Shown here piece after piece: positions 30,791 through 41,090 of a DNA stretch of 64,000 nt. The DNA is from Amborella trichopoda (lineage: Eukaryota; Streptophyta; Magnoliopsida; Amborellales; Amborellaceae): assembly GCF_000471905.2 (NCBI RefSeq), contig NW_006499617.1:3231259-3295258 (forward strand). Direction: 5' to 3'. Both the position numbers and the translations under genes were made by a program. How positions within the stretch are numbered: position 1 is the stretch's first letter; each line of letters opens with the position of its first letter. The notes beneath the pieces are model-generated. The model made no database searches and was not told where the DNA came from. It saw only the letters and a program-made list of their open reading frames with translations.

Positions 30791-30830
30791 TAATAAAATA
30801 GAAAAAGAAGGAAAATACGAGACATGCATT
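30776..30830 (+). promoter_or_regulatory. Purine-rich run between sense coding and antisense ORF (Tat-C)
   Basis: A nearly pure A/G stretch (GAAAGGGTGG, then AATAGAAAAAGAAGGAAAAT) includes an AATAAA on the plus strand at about 30792. A similar run stands in the same relative place in Tat-F at 58768-58808. It may be an internal polypurine tract or a sense polyadenylation region; sequence alone does not decide. Confidence 0.4.
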
Positions 30831-30992
30831 GCATTGAAAAAGAAAAGAACTATTTCTTTCATCAAAAGTGTTGTTTCTTTACAATAAAGAGAAAAATAGA
30901 AAGAAGATGTTGTAAAAAACAGTCAATGATCTCATTAACCCTCCCCTCGCACTCGTCCTCGAGGCTCTCGCTCGCTCGATGCCCACTCTTAA
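30831..30992. other. Convergent boundary between Tat-C sense and antisense units
   Basis: Short AT-rich non-coding stretch after the antisense coiled-coil frame. It would hold the 3' ends of both converging transcripts. No clear minus-strand AATAAA was found here, unlike Tat-F (58837-58842). Confidence 0.4.
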
Positions 30993-33840
30993 TTAGGCCA
31001 CCAGCCCAGCCTCATGCTCCACTAGGGCTAGCTGCTCTCCCAGGGAGTACTCGAGGTCCAGCACCTTCTGGCTCAGTTCCTTATCTTTTGCCTCCCAAGT
31101 TGCTATCTCCTCCTCCAACCTAGCAAGCTCCGATGCCCATTTGGCAATCTTCGCCTTCAGGGTTTGCACCTTGTTATTGAGTGTTATGGCCTTCACGGCA
31201 AGAGCGGACTTTTCAAAGGCGGTAGCCTCCATCTCCCCTACCTGGGCCTGTCCCAGCTTCTGGTTCTATACTAGCGAAGCCTCCAATGACTCTAGCCGCG
31301 AGCCCTCTAGATGCGTTGCGGCCTTTTCATCCTTTAGAGCCTCATTCTCCATCCCTCCAGCTCATTGGCTGCACTGTCAAAGTAAGGAAGGACTTCGAGT
31401 GCACTCCCTAAGGCAATCGCCCTCAATTGTGGGATCGTTGTTCCAAGCTCTTTGAGAGACAACTCCTTCAGCTTCTGGAGGCCAGTTCGAAGCATCTAAA
31501 AAATGACGCCTGGCAGCCCGATGAAAGTGGGCCTGGGTAGTACAGTCGGGGCGACCATAGCAAGAGGAGCCTCAGCCGCAGCTAAGGCCTCAGGGTCCCC
31601 AGATTCAGGGGTAACCTCAGGCTGCTCTGGTACCTCTGCAACGGCTCCCTCACTCAGATGCCATAGCTTCACCCTCTGCAAACTCCATAGCCTCAATTGG
31701 GGTAATGCTGACCTCCTCGCCTGAAGCTACTACCTCAGTCTCAGGCTGCACCATGATAGCCTCCTCACCCGGGGTAGCGGTCTCTCCATGTGTCCCCTCT
31801 TCTCTAACTGCCATCTCCACCTGGGCTGGTTCGACACTTTCACCCTCTCCTTCTTCGCCCTTGTCTTCGACGGTGACCACTTCAGCTATAGGCTTTCCCA
31901 CGGGGCCTTCCTCCTTTACAGTTACGGGGGCGGCCTCTAGGCCCTCCAAGCCTGATCCCTGAGGGTTTCCTGCCTCTGCTTCCCCTTCAACTACATCACC
32001 CGGAGGAGCAACTTCCTACTGCTTGGGTGGTCCCTCTTCAGGCTCTGGGGCTCCAGCCTCTTCTATGATTATAAGCTCTATCAGGGTTTCCCTTTCCTCG
32101 TTGTGCCTGATTTGGATGAATTGGTGGCTAGCTTACTATGAGAGCCGCTCCCTATTAACTCATTCAAATCCTGGACCGGACGCCCTTCGTAGCCCAAGAC
32201 CTTATGGCCTTCCTTCCATTTGAAAATGTCAGAGAGGTTGTCAAAAATGCTCTCTGTCTTCTTCTCCATATTGAGGAATCGCAGCAAAGACTTGTTTATA
32301 GTAGTCTAGGTTGCCCATGCCGTCCTGCCAAAATGGGGCAGCACATACTTATTGACCTTGCTGGCCTCCAAGCATGTGGCCCAAGCCGTACGAATGTGCC
32401 TCGGGAGCTAAGTCTCCCGGAGCGTTCCCAATTGGTCTTTCTTCCAACGAGAAGCCTGCTATGCCGTTTCTCAAAGAATATTGAGAACTGACAGCCTTTA
32501 TCTACCCCATGCTACCGGGCAAACCGATGAGGAAAGTCTCCATCAAGCTTCGTGCTATGGACAATGAGATAGGCAAGAACTCCACCTTTAACGCTCAGCA
32601 TAAACATCAGTTATTTTGGGCTGGTGAAGTCACAATGTAGGTGGTGCCTCAGCTCGTCAACAAACGCACCCTCTGTGAGGCCTCCAACTGGGAACGCCAT
32701 CTAGGTCATGCGGAGGTGATCGTTGTACAACAAGTTGCGCTCATGGCTTGGGGTATGGAAAATTGCCTTCTGCCTTGCAATCTTCAAAAAAATGGACACA
32801 CCATTTCCTCCAACTCTCTAGTTCTGAGATATGGGTCGCAAAAATAAGCCCCAAGCCAGCCATACACATAATGGACTGGGAAAGAGGTCTTAAAATCTCC
32901 TAGGAAGGCCTTGCCATCTACTATGCCATTCCCTTGTAAATGGCCACCAGGCCATGATAAATACTACACAGAACGGGTGCGAGTGCACGCTCCTTCCCCT
33001 GCGCCATGTCACAAGCCACAAAGAATGTGCCGGGTCGAATGATGTCTGCCCCTCCCGGCAGGGCAAATTTACATACGAAGAGTACCAAGTAAGCCGCCAA
33101 GAAGATATGCTCATTCTCCTTCCGCAGCTTGAAAACCGGTGGGGTTTCCTTTTCCCCTTTTCTTGATGATGGACCAGCTTCATTTGTATAGTCACCGTAG
33201 AAGAATGTTATCCACTTGGCGAAGGTGACTCACCCACTTTTTGGCTCGTCATAGAGTTGTTGGTAGATCCCGAACAATTCCTAAAGCCCAACCAGTGGCG
33301 CTTCTTTTCCTACCTTTTCCCCTCCAAAAAGGACTGAGTTTGGGGGAATGAACGCGTCATATCACTAAGGAGCGGCAGCCCACTAACGAAGTGCAGGTCC
33401 ATCAGCGATATCACTGCCTCCCATGACCAAGCAGCAATGTGTTGCCAACATGGCTCCAAGTTTCCAACAACACTTCGACCGTATTTGAGTCACGGTCATA
33501 GTAGCCCGCCGAGCACTGGAGGGCGGCAGGTAAGGAAGCCCATCTCAAAGTATTTCTGAAATGCCTCAGCACTTTCATGGTCCATGAGGAGTATCCCTTC
33601 AGGTACTGGTGCTCTCCTTGTACCACCCAAAAGACCATTTCATGACAGGGGTTTGTACCATCTGCTTGCCTAGAGTCGGCAAGTTCACATTGGAGGCTAT
33701 GTTTCGGTGCATGCAATGCAGGAGGCCTACCCCTTCCTCTACACTTACATTATCGTCATTATCTTCCCTCGTCACCAGCGGGATAGGGTCACTAACAAAG
33801 GTGATGCTCAAGGGCCACATCGATTCACATAAGTTGTCGG
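30993..33840 (-). pseudogene. Tat-C antisense ORF: plant mobile domain, acidic linker, coiled coil
   Basis: Read on the minus strand across shifting frames. Plant mobile domain (PMD, PF10536-like) motifs in order: WSWEAVISLMDLHFVSGLPL (about 33433-33374), SVLFGGEKVGKEAPLVGL, FLAAYLVLFVCKFALPGG (about 33107-33054), IRPGTFFVACDMAQGKERAL, LAPVLCSIYHGLVAIYKG and FPVHYVYGWLGAYF (about 32885-32844). Next come DYYKQVFAAIPQYG-type residues and an IFDNLSDIFKWKEGHKVL segment (about 32250-32195), an acidic Glu/Val/Pro-rich linker (32010-31650), and a heptad-rich C-terminus with KAKIAKWASELARLEEEIAT and LSQKVLDLEYSLGEQLALVE (31160-31020). PMDs occur in plant MAIN/MAIL1 proteins and in transposons; antisense extra ORFs are known in Tat elements. 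Stops and frameshifts show decay. Role inferred only. Confidence 0.65.
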
Positions 33841-34985
33841 TGCGTCAGATTGGCTCACCTCTCACCAAGCTGTCGCCGGTGAGATCATCGGTACCAAGCT
33901 CCCCTGCTCGCGGGAGGTTCTTCACGTCTGGAATAGCACCTGAAGACTGGGCCATTAGATCAAAAGCTTCACTGCCAAAGGATGCTAAGAAGGCCACGAA
34001 GAACTGTGCTCACAAAGTTGTATCGCCGACGAGTCACTCATAGAGTAATGATGGCAAGCTATCGCCATCTCTCAGCAAAGGGCAGGACTGTCGCCGTCAG
34101 CCCCCTGAGATGATATAGTTGTCCACAAAGGGCAGGGCCATCGTCTTCTGTCCGTTGTGATGCAATTGTCGTCTCGCAACCAAAAGAGGGTATCGTCGTC
34201 CCACGACCAAGGGACTATCAAAAACACCCGAGCTCCAGCAGTTCGCACATGCCACACCCGTAGCACACCATGTCCCTCAGAATCCGGGCACACTGCCTAA
34301 CACTCGTGGCATGGCCTGTCACCATGTGTGCGAAGGGCCACCATTAACCATCTCGCAACCCTTCACCTCCTGACCGTTGCAAGCTTGTGACGCCTCGGGT
34401 TCTCACCGACGTTTTCTCTTCTTGCCGCGAATTCACTCCTGCTCACCAGGAAACCTTTCCACTAGCAACTGAAGTTAGCGAAAAACCATCGAAAATCCCC
34501 ATAAAGCTTCCCTGAGACCCTGCCGGTTTCCCTTCTCCATGTTTTTGCATCACAGCAGTTCACCACAAACTGACCAGAATTCCACTGAGTTTATGGTGAG
34601 CCCACTGCTATTACTCCTCCTTCTTCGCTTCTAATAGACAGAGAACTATCAGACTGCCGTGACTTCTCTACAACCTCCCTTCAGTCACAAGACTACTGAA
34701 AAAGGCACTGGAACTCCGGCAAAGCACCTCTTCAAATCTTGTTAAGGCCCCGATGAACCCCGTTCGTTGCTCAAAAAACCTTGACACTATTCGAAAGTAT
34801 CTGCAAGCTTGGTACGAAGCTCCACGACCTGCTCAAACTCACCAGAAAGCTCCTAAAGGCCTGTCTGCTGCAAACTTTGGCCGCAAAGCTCTCGTCAGAA
34901 GTCTCTTCTCAGAAGCTCAGGCTCTCTCTCTCTAGAAACTCTATAACTATTTTACCCTTAAATAAAATTGTAAAATGGGATTTTC
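33841..34985 (-). other. 5' leader and N-terminal region of the Tat-C antisense unit
   Basis: About 1.1 kb on the minus strand between the antisense TATA box and the first recognisable PMD block. The first 150 bases carry CTAGAGAGAGAGAGCCTG just after the predicted start and no ATG, like a leader. Downstream the sequence is GC-rich with TCGCC/GTCGTC words and small open frames. The start codon cannot be fixed. The matching leader in Tat-F is 60285 down to about 59700. Confidence 0.4.
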
Positions 34986-34988
34986 CCC

Positions 34989-34996
34989 CTTTTATA
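34989..34996 (-). promoter_or_regulatory. Antisense TATA box beside the Tat-C 3' LTR
   Basis: The minus strand reads GAGTATAAAAGGGGGAAAA, a canonical TATA box facing into the element, 39 bases from the first TG of the 3' LTR. Tat-F has TATATAAGGGGG at the same distance. A pyrimidine/purine CTAGAGAGAGAGAGCC element follows about 60 bases downstream, near the expected start. It is well placed to drive the antisense PMD ORF. Confidence 0.65.
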
Positions 34997-35104
34997 CTCG
35001 ACAGTGCCACAAACTACCCCTCACAAATTAGAAATGATGCTCCAGTCTCCAACTTCTGATGGCAATAAGACCAGGCCTGGACGGGTCAAGCCCGAGACCC
35101 GAAA

Positions 35105-35290
35105 AGGCTATCATCGTATGCTTTGTCAGGGAGCTATCGCCGTGCACCTCGCCAAGAGCTATCGTCATGTGCTTTGTCAAGGGGCTATCACCTTGTGCCT
35201 TATCAAGGAGCTATCGTTTCGCTCTTCGTCAAGAGGCTTTCGCCGAGTGCCTCATCAGATGACTATCGTCATGGGCACATCATCTAAGCT
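35105..35290 (+). repeat. ~26-base tandem array (GAGCTATCGTCATGTGC)
   Basis: Six to seven degenerate units such as GAGCTATCGTCATGTGCTTT at about 35156 and GGGCTATCACCTTGTGCC. It sits about 70 bases inside the LTR. In Tat-F the same place holds an unrelated 25-base array (60490-60680). Confidence 0.75.
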
Positions 35291-35479
35291 TAATGCTATG
35301 TGCGCCATCTAACACTTAGTGTCGTGCACATGCCAGGCACTCTCATCTAGACCATCATCCTACATCCTTAGGAAGTTCATTCCTTACACCACGGTCTCAC
35401 TCCTCAAGAAGTCCAGTCTCCGGTGACGGCTCTGTTCGCCATGGAGTTGCATTCCCTCATCACACAGTGGTCAGTGCTA

Positions 35480-35935
35480 CATGACCTTAAACTGCATAGC
35501 TACGGTCCGTGCGACACGACCTTAAACTGCACAGCCACAATCCATGCTGCATGACCTTAAACTGCATAGCCATGGTCCAGACGCATGACCCTAAACTACA
35601 TGGGCCAAACAATATGTCCTTAAACTGTAGCGGAGGTCTAGTTGCATGACCTTAAATTGCATAGTCCTCGTTACACAACTCAAAACTGTACGACCATGGT
35701 CCAGCTGTATGACCTTAAACCATAGTGCATGTCCTGGCCGCATGACGTTAAAAGGCTTAACGCCATAGTCCAAACTACATGACCTTAAACTATAGCAAAG
35801 GTTTAGTTGCACGACCTTAAACTGCATACTCCTAACCACATGACTTTAAACTACATAGCCATGGTCCGCGTTACTAGACCTTAAAACTGTAATGCACAAC
35901 GTGACATATAGTCCATATGCATAACTTTAACAGTG
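35480..35935 (+). repeat. CATGACCTTAAACTGCATAG array, block 1
   Basis: About a dozen degenerate units of 30-45 bases built on TGCATGACCTTAAACTGCAT with GCCATGGTCC spacers. A second block lies at 36365-36660 and the Tat-F counterpart at 61200-61625, so the array is a feature of this LTR family. Confidence 0.75.
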
Positions 35936-35954
35936 AGATGGGCCACCTCTTCAC

Positions 35955-36345
35955 CAGGTGTATTTCATCAACATCCCCAGTGAAGTTAGATGTGTGCCTA
36001 CCCTTTCAATCCCTGATGGGTCTGTTTTGCACCAACATCCCAGTGAGAGTCACATCCTACTACGACTCACTATCCTCAGGGAGTTAGTGTCATTCTCATC
36101 TTCTCAACCCCTAGTGGCATTACACCTACACTCCGGCCTGTCATCCCTAGTGGAGTTACATGCATACCATTACTCATTATCCCCATGGAATCACACTGGC
36201 CCTCATAATCCCCAGTGAAGTCAGCTTCCTCTTACCATTCCTTGTAGGGCCACCATATTCATCTAAAGCTCTCTGCACGTGTATAGTCTTAACTATTTTT
36301 CACCCTAGAGAGTCAGATTTCTATCCAAAATCTATCCCCCATGTA
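35955..36345 (+). repeat. CCCCAGTG-AGT spaced repeats
   Basis: Words of the form TCCCCAGTGAAGTTA or TCCCTAGTGGAGTTACA recur every 25-60 bases between the two CCTTAAACTGCA blocks. The same series occurs in Tat-F at 60810-61165. Confidence 0.65.
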
Positions 36346-36364
36346 GCTTTACCTACATAGTGAT

Positions 36365-36660
36365 CCACACAACGGTCCGTGCTGCATGACCTGAAATTAC
36401 ACAGCCACGGTCCATGTTGCATGACCTTAAACTGTACAGCCTTGATCCATGCTACATGACCTTAAACTACACAACCATGGTCCAAACTACATGACCTTAA
36501 ACTGTAACGGAGGTCTAGTTGTACGACCTTAAACTGTATGGTCCTAGTTGCATGACTTTAAACTGCATAAACACAGTCCAAGCTATATGACCTTAAATCA
36601 TAGTGCACATCCTGGCCACATTATATTAAACTGCTTGGCCCAGGTCCAAAAGGCATGACC
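36365..36660 (+). repeat. CATGACCTTAAACTGCATAG array, block 2
   Basis: Seven to eight further units of the block-1 type, ending in GGTCCAAAAGGCATGACCTT, as in Tat-F (GGTCCAGAAGGCATGACCTT near 61605). Confidence 0.7.
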
Positions 36661-36674
36661 TTAAAGACACCCCC

Positions 36675-36870
36675 ACATATGCGCACAAGCCCTTTTCGTG
36701 CATCTTCACACACGTCTTCCCAAACCACCTGTTCGTGTGCGCACACCACCTTCATTACCTCCCCAGTGAGTCCACATATGCGCACACGCCCTTTACGTGC
36801 ATCTTCACACACACCTTCCCTAACCGACCCGTTCGTGTGCCAACACCATCCATCATTCCCCAGTGAGTCT
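36675..36870 (+). repeat. 99-base tandem duplication in the Tat-C LTR
   Basis: ACATATGCGCACAAGCCC at 36675 and ACATATGCGCACACGCCC at 36774 begin two long units that both contain TGCATCTTCACACAC and CCCCAGTGAGTC. Tat-F has a single unit near 61630, so the duplication is specific to Tat-C. Confidence 0.75.
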
Positions 36871-37079
36871 TACCCATGCTCACAAAATGGCAAGCCATCT
36901 CGCCACCCATACTCGCCATCAGCTCGTGGGTCACCACTCTAGACCCGCCATTCTTCCTTCATAGGGTAATCTCATGCTATCTCGCCAAAGTGAGTCAAAA
37001 CCATCACCATACTCACTTCATGCTCTACAAACTGCCATTCGTCACCACTACCGTCCAACTGTATGTCCCTAAAACTATA

Positions 37080-39720
37080 GTGCACGTCCTGGCCGCATGA
37101 TGTTAAAAGGCTTCGCAAAGGTCCCAAAGGCATGACCCTAAACACTCCTTCACAAAAAAAAGTAGATGGTGTAAACCCCGACAAGGGAATGCCATGAGTA
37201 AAAATGATGAACAGGGATGGTCATGAAACCATGAGTAAAGGAGTTACATGAAAACAAAAACCCAGGCACGGTGAAAACCCCAGAAGGGCACCGTGAGCAA
37301 AAACAAGATGAAAAGGGTGGATATGACCGTGAGGTCATGGGTAAAAGAGCCCAAAAAACAAAAGAAGTTGATGAAAACTGTCTCTACGGTGCCACTTCCC
37401 CCCTGTGCAAGTGAAAACCTGCAAAAGAGCGCTTGAACCGATAAAACAAGTTGACGCACTACGATAGCCTCAGCCGACACTCAATTGCCAAACATGCATA
37501 ATTCCATTGAGGTCTACCTAAAACCCTCAACTGTCAGCATCCAATCAAAGCACAAAATGGCTCATCCGAGAGTGAGAGCCGCATAAGATCTCCCACACTT
37601 CAACATCAACAAACAACAAGATTCCTTGAGGGTGAGGATGACGATCGAAAGATCCCTCCAAAATGCTAAACACGAAGGCAAGAAAATGATGAAGTCAAGG
37701 CTTAACCTGCTAGAGACTTCAGGTTATTCCTCCCCATAAGATCGCCTCTCCTAAAACCTTCATTAGCCGATAAGCCTAAACCTTCTGGAACCGACAGGAT
37801 GGGGTTCACGAGTCCGCCGTCCAAAAATTCCCCTAGTTGATAGACCCAGACTTTAGGGATAGGTCAAAAGCCCTCGACCCTGCTAGATGGGACCTACAGA
37901 GATACATTAAACATCAAAAGAAAACCTGGTGTAGTAATGGACAATGCCGATGAAAGTTTCATAGCACTTGGCCTCCAGATAGGCCCGATTTTGGCCAATG
38001 AGGTCCCTACAAAATCCTCAAGCTGTCAAAACCACAAATAGTCCCTCAAGGGTGAGGACTTTGACAGGCTCCCACAAAGGTTTTTTTTTCCCCTAAAGTC
38101 TCCACGGATGGACCCGTATGTTGCGTCCAAATGACCGAGCATCCTCGTCACGGCATTGCGTGGACCTCCTCAGTGTTCGCATAGTCCTTGGCTAGCTGAG
38201 AGAAATTTTTTGAATGATTCCACTTCTTGATTATCTCGAAGCACAACATTCAATGGGGCATGGATTTTTCATCATCATGAGCCCCCCGCTCAATAAAAGC
38301 CTAGCAAACAGTGGAAATTTCGACAGTCTCATAATAGCCCCAAAACTGGTCAAAATATTTATGAGGACTGTCAAAAGTCTCCTTCCAAATTTTGTCTCAT
38401 TCTGACATGTCTAAGGCAGTACAGACTGAGAAACAGTTCCGATAGAATCAGCCTCTAACACTCTGAAATGGACCCCTATAACTAAAGCTACATTTTCAGT
38501 GTCCTAATTTAAATATGAAATCACCACTATTGCATCCGGTATGGTTGAAAACCCTCAGGGGTCAAATTCCAGTCTAAACGGACACTCTAGGAAGAAGTTA
38601 TAGGCAAAAGAGCGAAACAGGAGGAGCAACACGGTATTCCCGTGCGACCACCCTGCAACTCCACACCATTAAAGGGATAGTCACGGACAGTGACTTTTGA
38701 CGCTCATATTTTGTCTGTCCCAATTCAGATCGTGCTCAAATTTGGTGAGCATATTCATCTCGTCAAGACGAGCGTTTCGATATGTGGCACTCCCCGCGAT
38801 GATGCTCGAGGGAGAAGAAAAGCTATAGAGAAGTTGCTGATCTGTGAAAAAGTGCATTAAATTTAGAAGCATCGTGCCTCACTCGAGTGGCCAAATCACG
38901 AAGTTCGCGAGCTCGATCGACGTGAAACCAATTCCATCACGTGTGTAAGGTCTCTTGCTATCTCCGACCCAAACCTCGTACATGAATGGTCAGATTCTGC
39001 ACATGAACTGGATGAAGTGACTGCAAATTCCGTCACCAGAATTATAGATTCCGACCAAAATTTCAAAGTTGCAAAATCTTCATATGGACACAGAATCAAG
39101 TCGTGTTTATTGCCCCACGATCGTGAGGGCATGCTCAATGTGATCCAGCGAAGAAATCACAGAAAAACATCAAAGAATGAGCACACTATCGATCCAAAGT
39201 TTCAAGATTCATTCACATTTCAAGTCACATGATCATGCCCTAAAAACATGATCCATGGCTCGAAGTTGGTATCAAATCGATCGCTATGTCAAGCCCTACA
39301 AGAAAACAATCATCGTTAGATCAACTGGACATCAGAACAACCCCGGATCATCCATGAAAAATCATGCACGTTCTAGGGCAAAACAGGGACTGGTATGGAA
39401 TTCAACAAATTCACGTTCTAGGGCAAAAGAGGGACTGATCTGGAACTCAAAAAATTGTTAAGAAGGGGCAAATCTATCATTTTGCACCTATTTTCTAATT
39501 TCTTTTAATTCAATTAAATCTTAATTTCCAGCAATTAGGTTTGATTTTGACCAATCCACCCATGTTTGGGGATTGGTCAACCCTTTGCAAGGACTCAACC
39601 CTTTGCAAAAGAGAGAGTTTTTACTGAATAAAGTATCTCTTACTTCTCATTATTGGGTCACGTTTGGAGAGAGAGAGTAAGGTGAGAGAAACTTTTGGAC
39701 CTGTACCCTTGGGCCTCAAG
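37080..39720 (+). repeat. Tat-C LTR, middle U3 part without arrays
   Basis: Non-coding LTR sequence shared with Tat-F (62040-64000) and, from about 38230, with Tat-A (7480 on). The words AAACCATGAGTAAA, GTGAAAACC and GGTCATGGGTAAAAGAGCC form a loose repeat at 37190-37350. An AATAAA is at about 39631. The TATA box present in Tat-A is not visible at the matching place. Confidence 0.6.
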
Positions 39721-39726
39721 GTAAGT
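39717..39726 (+). promoter_or_regulatory. Consensus 5' splice donor in the Tat-C LTR leader
   Basis: CAAG|GTAAGT at 39717-39726 is a perfect donor, followed by a long pyrimidine tract, about 90 bases after the AATAAA. Tat-A reads TTAAGGTCATT here, so the donor is lost or was never present in that copy. A spliced leader is possible. Confidence 0.4.
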
Positions 39727-41090
39727 CTTCTCTCTCTTCCTTTTTCTTTTCTTCTTTTCTCTCTTCCTCTCTTTCTTCTTCCTCTTCTCCATCTGAGCTC
39801 CTCTTAGAGGCCATGGATGGTAATGGTAGTGTCGTGCATGCCACTCCTATGGCTTCACAGGTCACGCATAGCAATGGCAGCGTCCTGTGCGAGTTTCTTT
39901 TTCTTTCTGTTCGTCCATCTCTACCTCCAAGCGAGGCTTGCAGACGGCGCTGCTCATCGTCGTCCACAGATGTATCCTCTACGTCTCAGTGAAGAACACA
40001 GATGGTGAAACTCGTTACCGCCCACAAAGGTCTTCCCCCGTTGCGTGCCTATCACAGACGGTGAAGCCTATCGCCGCCCGCGAGAGGTCTCGGTAATACC
40101 TATCACCGTCCACAAGCTTCATTCGCATTCTCAGTGCCCATCGCCATCCGTGAGCCTCCTTTGTGCGTTTGGTGCTCATCATCGCTCCCCCTGCATCCCA
40201 TGCCGATCGTCGTGTGCTTCATGAGAACTATCGCCGTGCGCTTCACAAATAGCTATCGTCACGTGCTTCACGAGAGCCTATCGCCACCGGCGCAGTGGCG
40301 AGCTGTCTTCTTGTGTTGCCAACGGTAATGCCTAGCGCCATCCGTAGTTCATTGCTCACCCTCTAGCGGTGAGCCGAAGTGTCTAGCGTCGTCTAAGGGT
40401 CATGACACTATTACTCCACAGTCATGGGTGGCAATGCCTAGTGCCATCGGGACCCTATCTCCTCACCATCTTGTGCCTTCTTTTCATTCTCTTTTCTTCT
40501 CACTTGACTGAGGATTGACTCAGTCTAACACCGCCATATTGGCCTTAGTTTCGAGTAGTATTATTGTCATACTGGTCCTGAGTCCCATGCCCATCTTACT
40601 ACCACTCCGAGTCGGTCACTATCTAGCTATCAAGCTAGTCTCACGTGTTCCTCTCTTTTCAACCTTTCTTCGAACCTTCCACTGCATACCCCTAACTTCT
40701 CACATTCTTAGCCACACGAATGTGCACTGCCTTAAGACAAGGGTGGGCCCTTCGACCCACTTGTCTTGCAAATTAACCATAGTAGTGTTGTGCAGAAAAA
40801 TAAGGAGATTGCATATCAAGGGAGGCAATTCCGAACTAGCTAAAGCAGCTGGGGGGCTTTCCGTCGTGATCTAAGAGGGCACCCATGCGAGTCAACCCGA
40901 GTAAGTCATGGACTCATGTGAGGTTGGTCGCCACCTCACATCCAAAATTCCTCTCTCACTAGTTGGATACATGCCCTTGTTCTTAAACAAGGTTCTCGAG
41001 AGAGCGATCTCAAGTCCCGGGTTTTCTGAACCCGAGACATTATCACCCGATCACTTTGATCCGGGGAGGCGAGATCGAGGCACCTAACCA
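39727..41090 (+). repeat. Tat-C LTR U5 part
   Basis: Starts with a pyrimidine tract (39725-39795), then GC-rich sequence with recurring TATCGCCGTCC and GCGCTTCACGAG words (39810-40460), then the conserved LTR end shared with Tat-A (10000-10369) and the partial copy (41650-41930): GGCAAAGTGAGGTCC-type sequence, GTGATCTAAGAGGG and CATGCGAGTCA, closing in CTAACCA. Open frames here have no domain. Confidence 0.6.

Larger units (their letters stand above)
25391..41090 (+). mobile_element. Tat-C: Tat element with gag-protease, antisense ORF and 6-kb LTR
   Basis: Order on the plus strand: unassigned ORF, gag, three knuckle modules, Pro-rich linker, protease and a short post-protease segment; then, instead of RT/RNase H/integrase, a purine-rich run, a minus-strand plant-mobile-domain ORF and a complete 3' LTR. 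The 5' LTR is missing (Tat-B sequence stands there). The direct step from the post-protease segment (ending near 30790) to the antisense ORF suggests a pol-deleted, non-autonomous derivative. Target duplication cannot be tested because the left end is lost. Confidence 0.7.
35035..41090 (+). repeat. Tat-C 3' LTR, complete, about 6.06 kb
   Basis: Starts TGATGCTCCAG at 35035 after a weak purine run (AAATTAGAAA) and ends CTAACCA at 41090, giving the TG...CA form. The Tat-F LTR (from 60335) follows the same order of landmarks: short tandem arrays, CCCCAGTG words, CCTTAAACTGCA words, GTCTCCACGGATGGACC, GACATGTC and TCGTCAAGACGAGC. At the upper end of plant gypsy LTR lengths. The base after the end (CTCTT) would be the target copy but no partner survives. 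Confidence 0.75.

Noticed and set aside
35480..36660. CRISPR-like spaced repeats
   Set aside because: Units are degenerate, spacers are not unique and the array lies inside a plant LTR; no cas genes.
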